Source: Nigrospora sphaerica | Lineage: Eukaryota > Ascomycota > Sordariomycetes > Amphisphaeriales > Apiosporaceae | NCBI GenBank assembly: GCA_018287875.1 | Contig: JAGVVL010000018.1 | Coordinates: 2,286,501-2,350,500 of the forward strand | Direction of reading: 5' to 3' | DNA length: 64,000 nt | Shown: piece by piece, positions 1-11,463 of the stretch | How the letters are laid out: each line of letters starts with the position of its first letter | Numbering within the stretch: the first letter of the stretch is position 1 | Position numbers and translations under genes: made by a program | Notes under the pieces: generated by a model | Told to the model about the DNA's origin: nothing | The model's input: only the letters and a program-made list of their open reading frames with translations | Databases searched by the model: none

Positions 1-219
1 CCAGTGGGTCTCCGGCCACTTTCTCAGGCCCACCACACCTGGATGACAGAGTCGGTCTGCGGTCACGAGAGTTGCTGCCCCGAAGAAACTCTTGCTCTGT
101 TTTTTCTTTCCGAAACTCGCTCGTGGGGCGGGTTTCCTTGTTACTATAAGAAGACCGTTAAAGAATGACATTGCTGTCGTATCCAAACTTCTTGAACGGA
201 CCAACAAATCTTTGCCTTG
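1..219. other. 5' flank of the MFS gene
   Basis: This short leader/promoter segment precedes the transporter ATG at 220. It holds a weak TATA-like stretch (CTATAAG around 144-150). The first 100 bases show no recognisable gene, and I cannot tell what lies beyond the window edge. Confidence 0.4.
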
Positions 220-2269
220 ATGTCCGCCGCTAGACCAGCGAACGAAGGGCTTCCTGGCCATGGTCTAGGGAGCCTCCACGACCGCGCCGGTGACCACAGC
301 TCGTCGTCCTCGCACGCCGACACCGAGTCGGACCACGGGGTTACGCACGAGGATGACCTGGGACGATGCTCGACCCACCACTCGATGGGACCGGACGCCC
401 CTATCGAGAACCGCGAGTCGACCGTGGAGATCCCGGACGAGGTGTATGATAGGTTGCCGAGCCACCGGAAACTCATCATTGTTGGCCTGCTCTCCTTCTG
501 CTCGTTCCTGGCTCCGATATCAAGCACCTCGGTACTCGCCGCGACGCCCGAGGTGGCTGCCGAGTACCACACGACGGGGTCCATCATCAACTTGTCGAAT
601 GCCTTTTACATGTTGTTCATGGGCTTGTCCCCTCTATTCTGGGGGCCGCTGAGTCAAGTCTACGGACGGAGGCCGGTGAGTTCGCGCATGCCCTTGGCGA
701 CGGGCACAAGGCTAACAGGGCGAGCCAGATCACCATCGTCACCGCTGTCGCTTTCCTCGCCTGCAGCATCGGGACGGCGCTTGCGCCCAACCTGGCGGCG
801 TTCTTCGTCTTCCGGATCCTCACCGCTTTCGAGGGGACATCATTCATCCTGGTGGGATCTTCTGTGATAGGGTAAGCCAGCGCGCTGCTCGTCGCGACAT
901 GCGTCACCTCCCGGGCCAAGCTCAACTTCGTGAACAGTGATATGTACCGGGCGACCGAAAGAGCCACGGCTCTCGGCTGGTTCCTGTCCGGCACCCTTAT
1001 CGGCCCGGCCTTTGGCCCCTTTCTCGGCGGCATCATCGTGACTTATGTGTCGTGGAGAGTCATCTTTTGGCTTCAGACTGGTCTGGCTGTCGTCGCCGCC
1101 GTGGGCGCCTTCTTCCTCTTGCCCGAGACCATCTACCATAAGAAGGCCGATGACCTCGTGGGCCACAGCGGCATGGAGAAGACGAAAATTCTAGCCGGCA
1201 TGATCAACCCTTGGCGGGTCGTCCGCCTGTGGGAATATCCCAATCTTTTCCTCGCGGGTCTGGCCAGCGCCAGTCTCCTGTTCAACAGTAAGCAACTCTC
1301 GGTGTACTCCATCGCCCCTTTCGTCAGTGCCTCTTGGCTCGTACCCCCGCTACTTCTTGTTTCCGCTCTACATGGCCGAGAAAGACGCCGTATAGCGCTC
1401 TACGACAACCTGTTAGGGAGATGGCTGACCTGAGCCGTGCAGTGTACTCACTACTGGCGCCTATTAGATACGTCTTGAACCCGCGGTTCAACCTGACGAC
1501 GCCGATGCAGGGAGGCTTGTTCTACCTGGCGCCCGGCGCCGGCTATCTGATCGGGACGTTCTTCGGCGGACGGTACGCTGATTACATTGTCAAAAAGTAC
1601 ATCGAAAAGCGAGGAATGCGGGTGCCCGAGGACCGCCTGTACTCGTCGCTCCCGTTCATGGGTCTTGTGGTACCGGCCTGCATCCTCATCTATGGGTGGT
1701 GCGTCGAGTTCGACCGGGGCGGCATCCCGCTCGTGGTCATTGTGCTGTTCCTGCAGGGCTTCGCGCAGCTCTTTTGCTTCCCCTCGCTCAACACGTACTG
1801 CCTGGACGTGATGCCGACGCGGTCGGGGGAGGTGGTGGCCGGCAACTACGTGATCCGGTACATTTTCGCCTGCGCCGGGACGGCGGCGGTGCTGCCGGGC
1901 ATTCAAGCCATCGGCGTCGGGTGGTTCTCCACCATCAGCGTCTTCTTCCTGCTCTTCGGGGTCCTGTGCACCTTCGCCACCATCAAGCGCGGAAAGGCCT
2001 GGAGACAGGTCATCGATGCCAAGAAGAAGGCGCGAAGGCTGAAGGAGAGGCACCGCGGGCTGCCGGCACCGGCGATAGGGGAAGGCGGATCTGCAGTCGG
2101 CAGGCGAGGCTCGGCGCCGGAACCCAAGGCGGCGCGCGAGGAGGCATCAGGCATGGGCGGGCTGGAGAAGCAGGGGAGCGGCGCGGCGATGGCGGCGGCG
2201 ACTCAACAACACCAGAGCATGACGACGCCTGAATCCCTGACGCCAGGTGGAGGGAAGGAAGCGGTTTAG
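220..2269 (+). CDS. MFS drug/polyamine-type exporter (DHA1 family, 12 TM)
   Basis: Predicted plasma-membrane H+ antiporter of the major facilitator superfamily, resembling the fungal Qdr/Aqr/Dtr multidrug group. Exons are 220-675, 729-871, 938-1287 and 1443-2269, giving 591 aa. The junctions restore conserved text (YGRRP-ITIV, SVIG-DMYRATERA, LLFN-MYSLLAPIRY). The hydrophilic N-terminus spans residues 1-82. A motif-A variant GPLSQVYGRRP lies at 142-152 and the antiporter motif C, GTLIGPAFGPFLGG, at 218-231. The C-terminal half keeps RYVLNPRFNL and FYLAPGAGYLIGTFFGGRYAD. The tail (from about residue 490) is charged and Ala/Gly-rich, probably cytosolic. Intron 3 (155 nt) is longer than the other two (53 and 66 nt). 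The start at 220 is the first ATG. The substrate cannot be told from sequence, and no biosynthetic genes adjoin it. Confidence 0.9.
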
Positions 2270-2813
2270 ACACTTCGTTCGAACTGTCCGCATGCTTGTT
2301 TTTCTATCACCGGTGCTCATGCAGCCCACATGCTTACGTGGACGTGGCCGCAGGCTTTCGCCCCCAAGCTTCATTCGTGCCGGGTTTCCCTCGGGGGTGT
2401 CTACCTCTGCAATGTTGGACCTAGAAAAGAGATGGAGATACATAGTGCTGCGTGGGATGGGAAGAACCTTTGGTCTTCCTCGGCAGAACGGCACGGCAAG
2501 TCAAAAAGAAGGCATTTTAGCACATAGGCAGGGAAGAACGGGCGGCATCACACTATATAGTGCCAGGATGACCAACGTGACTACCATACGATGTTTGCGC
2601 TCCGGTGTAAAAGGTTCGGCCTACGTGCAGCGCCTGACAGACCTCCCAAGACGGGACTGGCGGGCATAATCCGCACGGCAATCAAGCTATATGTTGGACA
2701 GCGTTTGCCACGGCTTTGCAGGGGTAGGCCGCGCGGTCAGGGTCCCCGGGGATAGGGGGGGACAAACACGCGCGGGAAGAACACTTCGGCGCGCCTCGCG
2801 CCGCAGGGTCCCG

Positions 2814-2857
2814 GGGCATGGGGCATAGGGCATAGGGCATGGGGCATGAGGCATGGG
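2814..2857. repeat. GGGCATR heptamer minisatellite
   Basis: About six imperfect tandem copies of a seven-base unit (GGGCATG / GGGCATA / GAGGCAT). It lies in noncoding sequence about 0.55 kb past the MFS stop codon. Confidence 0.8.
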
Positions 2858-5800
2858 TCAGTATCAGATGTCCCGTTCGACTTGTTGCTATTTTGGTCCC
2901 GGGGTGCTTGTAAAGTCGGACGATGTCGCGATGGTCTACTCGTAGTAGGTAACCTCTGCGTCCCCGGATGATTGATGGGTTGATCTCCGTCCCCGCCGCC
3001 TGGGCATGCAAATCCGCTTGCTTGCAGTATGCAAGTAACTCGATGCTGAGCCGCGACACTGGCGCGATATTGGTGGCAAACGCCGCTCATTCGTCTCCTT
3101 AAGGTTTCTGGTCAGAGTCTTGGCCTTTCTCCCTCCCTCTCCAGTGTCATCTCGCGCGAGCCTGCCGGGATGTACCGTGTTTGTCTCCGCTGACATGTAA
3201 CTCCAGCAGCCTGGACAAAGGACCACGACTATCGTGTGCTCAACTCGACACTCATTTCTAACCCCCAAGGAAGATGGACTACGGTGTATACAGTAAGCCG
3301 CCAAAACCGTGTTGTTTTCATGCGTGGTGCAACCCCACGGCCTCGGTATCCCACAGCAGTCTAGAACGCCGGCGCCCCCCTTGGGCAGCCCCACGAGAGC
3401 GTCGTAGCCGTGCTCCGCGAGGAGGGAGGACTGGCCGCTCGAGGTTGCACCAAAACGTCGGATGGCACAGGAGGCCGTACGGTGCGCCGAGATGAGGCGG
3501 CTTTGGGGGTTTCATAAACAAAGATGTGGACAGGGGCCGATTTCGATGTCGATCGGTATTAAGGATCCACCCGGGTATACGTCCAAAACAGAAAGGCGCC
3601 TCACAGACCAATGTCGCAGAAGCAGAGAGGGTCTGGGTTTTGTGGGCTGCCTGGCCAGCAATCCTAACTTCAGACAGCTGCGTAAGCCACGCAAGCCACC
3701 GTTGAGTGTCATGAAGTTGACCCCAGTGCCACTGCATCGGCGTGTATCTGCTCCTGCAGGTGAGTGGGAATGCCGAAAGGGGCGAGAGCACCGCTTCCCG
3801 GCTTTTATTGGGATTTCCTCGAAACGTGGCAGGCATACATGTGAGTGTGCTAGACTTGTCGGCCTGCGCCTATCAGACCACCAAGAGACGGCCCCATGTC
3901 GTTGCACGCTTCGTCGCACCATCAAAGCCCGTATCTCCCGTATAACAAGCCTAGCAACCAGGAAGTATCAAGCCCAGCGCTGGCGCAGTGCAAGCTATTG
4001 TACGGAGTAGGTACTCTGTGCACCTTATTATTTTTAGTGAGTGTCTTTCCGAGCTCTTTACTTACCGGGCAGTCAGTTGCGACGTACCTAGACACACCTT
4101 GGTCTGCATTATGACAGGTACATCGTAAATATACAACCAAGACGGATATAGTCAATTACCTCCCTATCGAGGAAGAATTATGACGCGCGCGCCAGGTGCT
4201 CAGTCCGTCTTGGCCACACCGCAGAGGGGGGAATACTGAGGCAATCCCGATATCTTGGGACGCGCCCAAGACGACTACAAGGGTACTTCGGATGGGGGGC
4301 TGCTCGGGCAACCAGCAGGGCTCTTTCAAACCGCCAGCCGACGCACGACCACGACACACTGACACTTTGACTATTTTCAGCCAGGGACGAGTTTACGTCA
4401 TCGGCGCCCGACATACTGGACTGTTTTCTATGCAATGGCGTCGATCCGAATGGAAGCCGGGCTGAAGCCGCCGCACGCGTGAAGTGGTTCCGGTCCGGTC
4501 CCCACGCGACTCGTGCCGACAGCCCCATTGCTCGTATTTACGAAGGCGGGTGCCGTGGGAGGAAGACGTGCTGGACACAGCAGTCGATATCATGGCTCTC
4601 CCCTCCGACATGACCGCTCGTGGCGCCCTACCCTGTTCCCCGACGGCCGACACATCCGTCTTGTCGTCGATGGTGCAGGCAATCAAAGATCGTGAACAGC
4701 AGCAGGTTGGGGGCACGCACCGATAAGCCCAAGGCGAGGTGGAGCCCTACTTTGCAGCATGGCTTTGGCACAACGGAACAGGCAGCCGACCACGGGTTTC
4801 TGGGGGAGAGATGGACCTAGTAGCCGCTACGGACGCGGGAGATGCAAATTCTCGGCGTTACTTGCGGGGACCGGGGCTCCCGAATGACGATGGCGGTCCA
4901 ACAATGGATGGATGGAGAAAGGTAGAATTCGCTTGTTTGGGATGTTGAGCGGTTGTGCAGAGGTCCGTTTTCAGTGCTTACCACCACAAGTTTCCGCCTG
5001 CATGCAAGTTCTTGACCGGCATGCTAGTCGGCACAGGGATCTTCATCCAACCAATACCCTTTTGGTTATGGCTCCATGGATCTATCGCCAGCGTGCGACG
5101 AACGCGGCCAATCACCACGAACACACAACACCTAACAGTCGCACATTGGCCCATCTCTGCCCTCTGTCAGAAAGACCGCATCCCCCGCCGGCCTCTCGCA
5201 ACAATGTCCAAAAGGAAGCCCCCAACCTTCCCAATGTCGACAGGTTCGCACACGGTAGAACGGATGACTCCCCTTCGCACCGACGGATCCAACCTTGCTT
5301 TTCGTCTGCCCGCCCGTGTTCGCCGGCTAGGCCCCCTAGGTTGCATTCGCCGCGAACACGGGCTGGCGTGGGGAAGCACCGGCAATCTGCGGGTGGTCCT
5401 ACTTGGTAGCGAGAGAAAGGACGGCGGTTTTCTCGGGCTCGCGGCAGCCCCAACGGGTAGCGACGTAGGTACCTTATGTAAATACTCGAGGTCGTAGACG
5501 AGGCATCCCGGTGGATACGTGCGGGCGAGGACGGAGGCTGGGATTCCTACGCAGTCTGCACACAATGGGCATGGTGGGACGGGAGCCGACAACAGGTCAG
5601 CAACCAGTTCGGGCGGATAGCAGCAGCAACCACCTCTGCCCCTTGGTGGCGCCGAGCCGGGGGCCAAGCTTGGGGTATCATGGTGTTGCAGCGGGCGTAT
5701 GACGGCGCCACAGGGTAGACATGGTCTGCAAGATGGTTGCGCCGGAGAAGCAAGCCCTCGACGGTTCACAGGCCGCATACGCATCACCGAGCAGGCGACC

Positions 5801-8800
5801 AGAGGCACCCTCTTCTCGCGCGTCCACACCGCTGGCTAACGGGGTCAATCGCTGGGTTGCATTTCGCCTTGTCGGACTTGTCGGCCCCCCCCCACCCCCT
5901 GCGAAAACGGGGGCGAGCCAGAGGTAACTTGGCAGGCAGTCTACTGTTTACTGTAGTCGTGTGCTGGGATCCATGTGAAAGCGTGGAAAATCCAAGCAAC
6001 GGGCCTAATAAGCAACAGCACCGGCTGGGCTGGTCAGGGGTGAGCGGGTGGGCCTTGGTGGCTCGGGAGTTGACTGACGACGATGCCAACGGTAAAGGAA
6101 GCATGGACGAATGGCGCAGCCCATCAAGTACCTCTTTTTGTTTCTTGACTTCCCTCCTCTCGATTTTCACCTATTGTCAAATCCTTGATTTGCTGTGTGG
6201 CTACCTAGGTACCTGTACTATGTATGATTTGACCTTGGTTGTCGTGGGGAACCAGTCCGGGTTCGCTGCTGCAACACCCCGGCAACTGAAACATTCTCCG
6301 AGCGGCGAAACGTCCTTGGGGACACAGTCGGTAGGTATCGGAATTATCGGGCGCGATGGGAGCCCGAGGCTGTGAGGCGTCTGAGGCTGGTAACGAACGC
6401 AACCGGCCTGCATCGACCCCGATGCGATGCGACACAACGTGTTCAAATACTGTAGGGACGTATGTCGTACCTCTTCCATGGGGGACGAGGTAGGTATGCG
6501 ATTCTATACGTGGGGGTGTAACAGGCTCTCAGCTATGGGCCTCAAGCTGACAGTTATGGGGTCGGGTGTAATAAGCGCAGACGTTCGTGCGTTTCCCCAA
6601 AGAGATTCTCCTCCGCTCCCAGATTGGAGGTTTCACACTCCGCGTGCGCTGATGACGAAACAACTCATCCAGCCACTGACCGCATCCTGGCTTGCCCGTG
6701 TTGACAGTGCCACTCTCCCGCAGTACCTACCTGGGTCGGGTAGTTACCTCTATTCCATTCCATCAGCAGAAGCGATAGGGGAGTACGCATGCGTGCCGTT
6801 GCCGCGGTGCGGAGGTGGTGTGGCAGGAGGGCAAAAAGGGGTGCCATGGCGAGCCAACCGTCTTTTCAAGGCGCAGGTCCTGATGAGGCTGTCGCACGCG
6901 CCAGATAGGGACGCGACGAGCATGTCTTCTTGGCCCAGCAGGTGCCTTTTTTCAGGATTGGCAGTGGTTCAGTGTCAGCCGTCAAGTCCCCACTTTTGGC
7001 AACGCGTACAAATTTGATGCAAGGGTTTCATCTTTTGCCGTTCCCAGTGTTTTTGGGAGCTGGCCTGATAGCCCCTGGTCCAATTTGTCAAGGGCCCCCC
7101 CCCGCCGATCTGGCCCTGTGCGGCCACTATTCCAGACGTCGTGACGAACCCGTCAGCCCACCCGCCGGCTGGTCTGGCGGACGCGCTGTGCGACCTGCAG
7201 CCATCCCACGCCTGCCGGCAGCGGCTCTTGGGGAGAGAGCCTCTTTCGGCCTTTGTACACCTTTGCGACTGGTTCGACACCCCGGCACCCACACCTACAC
7301 CCACACCCTGGCCCTGGTCTCCCAACCACGGCCTGCATTTGGAGGCTCCGGCGGGGATTGGGATGTGGGAGAAAGCCTCGGATCAATCGCCACACGCAAG
7401 CGACGCGAACCAGTCCCAACATGGACTCTCCCAGCAGCAGCAACCGAACCAACGAAACCGTGGGTACCTGTGTAATTGGAGTTCTGATACTGCAATAACG
7501 GACGGACTGGCTGCCCTCGTCGTCGTCGCCCCTCCGCAGCTATTACTACTGGATAGGTAGTACCCTAGTTTAGAGGTGAGTAGGTAGGTCATGTACCTAG
7601 CGGGCCGGAGCCATGGACCTTTAATGTTGGCCAGTAGCAGCACAACACGCACTTGGCTACCTGCCTGGGGCAGTAGCGGCAAAACGGTAGCGTTAACATG
7701 GGAAGCCGGTTTGTGTTAGGTACCTGTCCGAGCTGGACGTTTGGCGAAAAAAAGGCACCTCCCAAGTTCTTCGTGCCGGGGGTCGCAAGCGGCTAGCTGG
7801 GCATGCAAATAGAAATGTGCTGATCCCTGGACAGGCCGACAGAGTTCGGTGGGCACCGTAGATGCAACGCATTGATGACGACCAGGGGATCTTCTAGATT
7901 TGGCCTCCCAATCCGGGTTTTAGATAGGGGAGCGCTCGCTACTAGCAGCAGTGAAGCCCCCGTCATTAGAAGGCAGAGGCTCCTCGGCGTGTTTTGCATC
8001 TTGGGACATCTGAGCACTGGTTCATTGCCATCTCTCTAGCCGCAGCCAAAACACGACGCCGGGTGCCTTACGCATACCCTCCCCACGTCTGATAGTCCCG
8101 GCCGGGTCGTCTTTTCCTTCCTCACTCTCCGCTCCGTGTTTGTGTGTCTGTCCCGTGCCTGTCCCTTGTACACGCATACACATCTTCATCTGCCTGCCTT
8201 GACGATCGAGTCAGTCGAGTGAGGTTAACGAGGAAGGATCAACAGCGTTGTCGTCTTCGTCTGTTACCCACCTCCAGTTCCAAGCGCCGGCCTTTTCCCT
8301 CTCCCTCTCCCTCTCCCCCCTCTATCTCTTTCTTTCCTTCATCACTAGCCGTCACCGTCTGTACCCAGTCTCGTGCAGTACGTTTTCCCGCTTTGGAGCA
8401 GACTCGGACCGCCTTCCTACTACCGGGTGGTTGCGCGTACCCTCCTCTCCGCAGTCTCCATCCACTTTTGTTCGTCGAGTCCACCCTCAAAACCAAGGAT
8501 TCGCCCACGCCGCCCCTCTTCGCCTCGTCTATGACAGTACCAACACGATAAGACCATCGTTTTCTCAAAGTCCCATTCCCTAATCGGCAGTAACACCAGA
8601 CCAACGGCACCACGCTAGCGCCCACGCCCGCGAGCACTTCCCGGACCGGCACCGCATCTTCGATCCCGTCGTTGAAGCCCAGCAAGGCGCCTTTCGCTTG
8701 CAAGGGGCTCCTGTTCAGCCAGTAGACCGGCCCCCCTTGTGTTCCTCCCCATCTTTGGGATCCAAGCTCCAACTACGCCCGGCACGAGTGCCCACTGTCG

Positions 8801-8985
8801 CTCTTGCTCTAAATACCCTGCCTTGGCAACTTCACTTGCACCTGCCTTCCTTTATCGTCAGCACCGGTTTCTTTGGCCAGCCGCCCTTTGTTGTCGGAGC
8901 CGTTGCATTCCACGGTTCCTCGTCCCATGCGCTTCGCATCCTGACGCAAACACCCCATCTTGGATGCTCGCTCGCTGTTGACCGG

Positions 8986-9008
8986 CCCCCCCCCCCCCCC
9001 CCCCCCCC
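8986..9008. repeat. Poly-C tract, 23 C
   Basis: An uninterrupted run of 23 C that ends 65 bases before the ATG of the DUF3405 gene, so it is probably in that gene's 5' leader. Such runs are prone to slippage and sequencing error, so the exact length is uncertain. Confidence 0.85.
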
Positions 9009-9073
9009 ATCCTTCACCTACACCATTCACCACTTCCTGGTGACGAATAAGGTGTCAGCGTTCACATATTATC

Positions 9074-11463
9074 ATGCGCAAGTCGAACTCATTCAGCAGT
9101 ATGATCTCCGGTAAGAACGAGATCTTTCTCCCCGTCACCACCAAAACCTCGTCCAGGTTTCGGTTAAGACAAATCCTCGGGCACTGCCTATACAGGCGGG
9201 TGGTAATATGGACGCTTCTCATCATCGTCCTCCTGTCACTCACCTTCTTTAACCCGCAATTCAGCCAGCGGACGTCCAAAGATGTCTTGGGCCTAGTGCA
9301 GATGGGCAAGGACCCGGCTCCTGTCCCGGGCCAGGTCGAGGTGGTGCCGGTGCCCAAGACTGAGAACGCCGTCCCTGAGAAGCAGGAGGGCGCCGCCGAG
9401 GCCGACAAGCAGGAACAGGCGGACGAAGAGGCCGAGGAGAAGGCCGAGAAGGAGGAGGAGAAGAAGGAAGAAGAGGGAGAGAAAAAGAACGAGGGTCCCC
9501 ACTGGCTCAAGTACACCCAGTATGTGCCATCATCCGTCCCCGAGGCAGAAAGTTGTCCGCTAACCTTTACAACAGCCTTGATGGCTACTACAATGGCCTG
9601 CGAGCGCTGGTCCCGTTCTCGGATTACATTCCGGAATACCCAGCCGCTCCTGGAGCCAGCAAGCCGACCATTTCGGTTACGCCTGTCCACAACACCAAGA
9701 TTCCCACCCCTACCCCCTACAACGCTCACCCCGACTACGACTCCAGCGAGTACAAGAGCGAGTACCACAAAGTGCAATCCTGTTTCCTGGACGCCGCCAA
9801 GAAGATTCCCGTCCCCGACATCTATGCCTACCCCGGCGTCCCTCAAGGTCAGGCCAAGCCCGCTATCGGTTCGTACGACCTCTTGGGCATGCGCGAAGAC
9901 GTGTGCTTCGACCGCTTTGGCCGCTACGGAGCCTACGGTCTCGGCTACTCCATCAAGGAGGGCGGCACCGGCGAGGCGATGGACACGGAGCGATCCGGCA
10001 ACGAGGTTATCTGGGAAAAGACCGGCCGCATCAACTACGAGAACGTGGACTGGGCGGCGGCCCAGGAACGATGCTTCCTCGCTAACGAGCAGCGCTTTTA
10101 CACTGGTAACAGCACCGTGGACGCCGAGTTCTCCAAGATGAGACCCAAGAAGATCGACCGGACTGCTGTGGTCATCCGCACCTACGTTGGTTTCAAATGG
10201 ACGGCCCACGCGCTCCTGAACTTCCGTGCCATGATTTCGGAGCTGAGCTTGCGTTCGGGCGGCGAATACGACGTTCACTTTCTGCTTCACGTTCGTGACA
10301 ACAACGCGCCCATCTGGGCCGATCCCCAGACTGCCCAGGATATCCTTGATGCCAATGTGCCGCGCGAGTTCCACGGCATCTGCACCCTCTGGTCCGAAGC
10401 TCAGATGAAGCTCTACTACCCCGGCGACTTTGGCGAGCCCTTTGAGAACCCCAGCAACGGCGACGTGCACGGTGTCTACCGCAGCGCCCACATGCCTCTT
10501 CAGCACTTTGCCCAGATGCATCCCGAGTACGCCCACTTTTGGAACTGGGAAATGGACATGAGATGGACGGGGTCCTACTACGAGTTGTTCAACAGGCTCG
10601 GTAAATGGGGTGCCGAGCAGAGTCGCCTGGGTATGTGGGAGCGGGCCAGCAAGTATTACATCCCTTCGCTGCACGGCGATTGGAACAACTTCACCGAGAT
10701 CGTCGACCGCGAGACTAGGGCTTCCGGTCGCCGGTCCATCATGGGGCCCGTCATCTTTGCCGGCAAATCCAACCTCCAGCAGGGCGAGGGTGGCTTTATG
10801 CCCAGCAGCTGCGCCAGCGGCAGTGACCTGAGACAGTGCGGCGTTGGTGAAGACGCGGATCTGATCACCCTGAACCCCCTCTTCGACACCAACGAGTCCG
10901 GTTGGGTCTTTGCCGGCGACGCCACCGGGTACGACAAGCAGTACGCGATCCCGCCGCGCCGGTGTGCCATTGTCACGGCGTCGCGTCTGTCGCGCCGTCT
11001 GTTGTCAGTCATGCACGAGGAAACCTGGCGCCTCCACCACAGCATGTTCAGCGAGATGTTCCCTCCGTCGATGGCTTTCCACCACGGCCTCAAGGCGGTC
11101 TACGCTCCGCACCCCGTCTACCTGGACCGTTCATGGCCGGTAGAGGAGATTGAGAAGAACTTCAATGGCGGCCGAGATCACACCACTGGCGGCCACGGAA
11201 GCCCGTTCGATCTCCAGAACGAGCACAACCACAAGGGTACCTCCTGGTACTACAACAGCGAGTTCGCCGGCCTGTTGTGGCGTCGGTGGTTGGGATACCC
11301 GCAGATGGACGGCCGTGGTAAGAACGGCGGCCGTGCGGGCGAGGGAAAGCAACGCGGCGGCAAGGACGAAGAGGCGGACCCCAAGAGCTCCGGCCGCATA
11401 TGTCTACGCAGTATGCTCGTCCACCCCATCAAGTGGGAGAATCCGAGCGAGCGTGACGGTTAG
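9074..11463 (+). CDS. DUF3405 type II membrane protein, probable Golgi/secretory-pathway
   Basis: Exons 9074-9519 and 9576-11463 encode 777 aa. The 56-nt intron joins KYT to HLDGYYNGL, as is usual in this fungal family. A short basic cytosolic N-terminus is followed by one TM at about residues 42-60 (VVIWTLLIIVLLSLTFF). Next comes a Glu/Lys-rich, probably extended or coiled stalk (about 90-145). The large lumenal domain has the conserved acidic patch in HFWNWEMDMRWTG and the block SLHGDWNNFTE. The architecture (TM anchor, stalk, globular domain with D/E-rich motifs) resembles Golgi glycosyltransferases, but DUF3405 has no demonstrated reaction that I know of. The C-terminus after about residue 725 is low-complexity and basic/acidic. 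A 5' leader of several hundred bases, CT-rich with a poly-C run, is likely. Confidence 0.88.

Larger units (their letters stand above)
2270..9073. other. Long spacer without a supported gene
   Basis: Open frames here are short, disagree between strands and show no family motif or splice-consistent model. Visible content: a GGGCATR heptamer array at 2814-2857, several TACCTA/TAGGTA motifs (4086, 5466, 6202-6211, 6490, 6724, 7580-7600) and a CT-rich stretch at 8100-8560. A 23-base C run at 8986-9008 lies in the probable leader of the next gene. It could hold noncoding transcripts or an unrecognised lineage-specific gene. Confidence 0.5.

Noticed and set aside
9055..10674. 539-residue open frame antisense to the DUF3405 gene
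   Set aside because: It is the reverse image of conserved DUF3405 sequence, with no domain and no splice partner.
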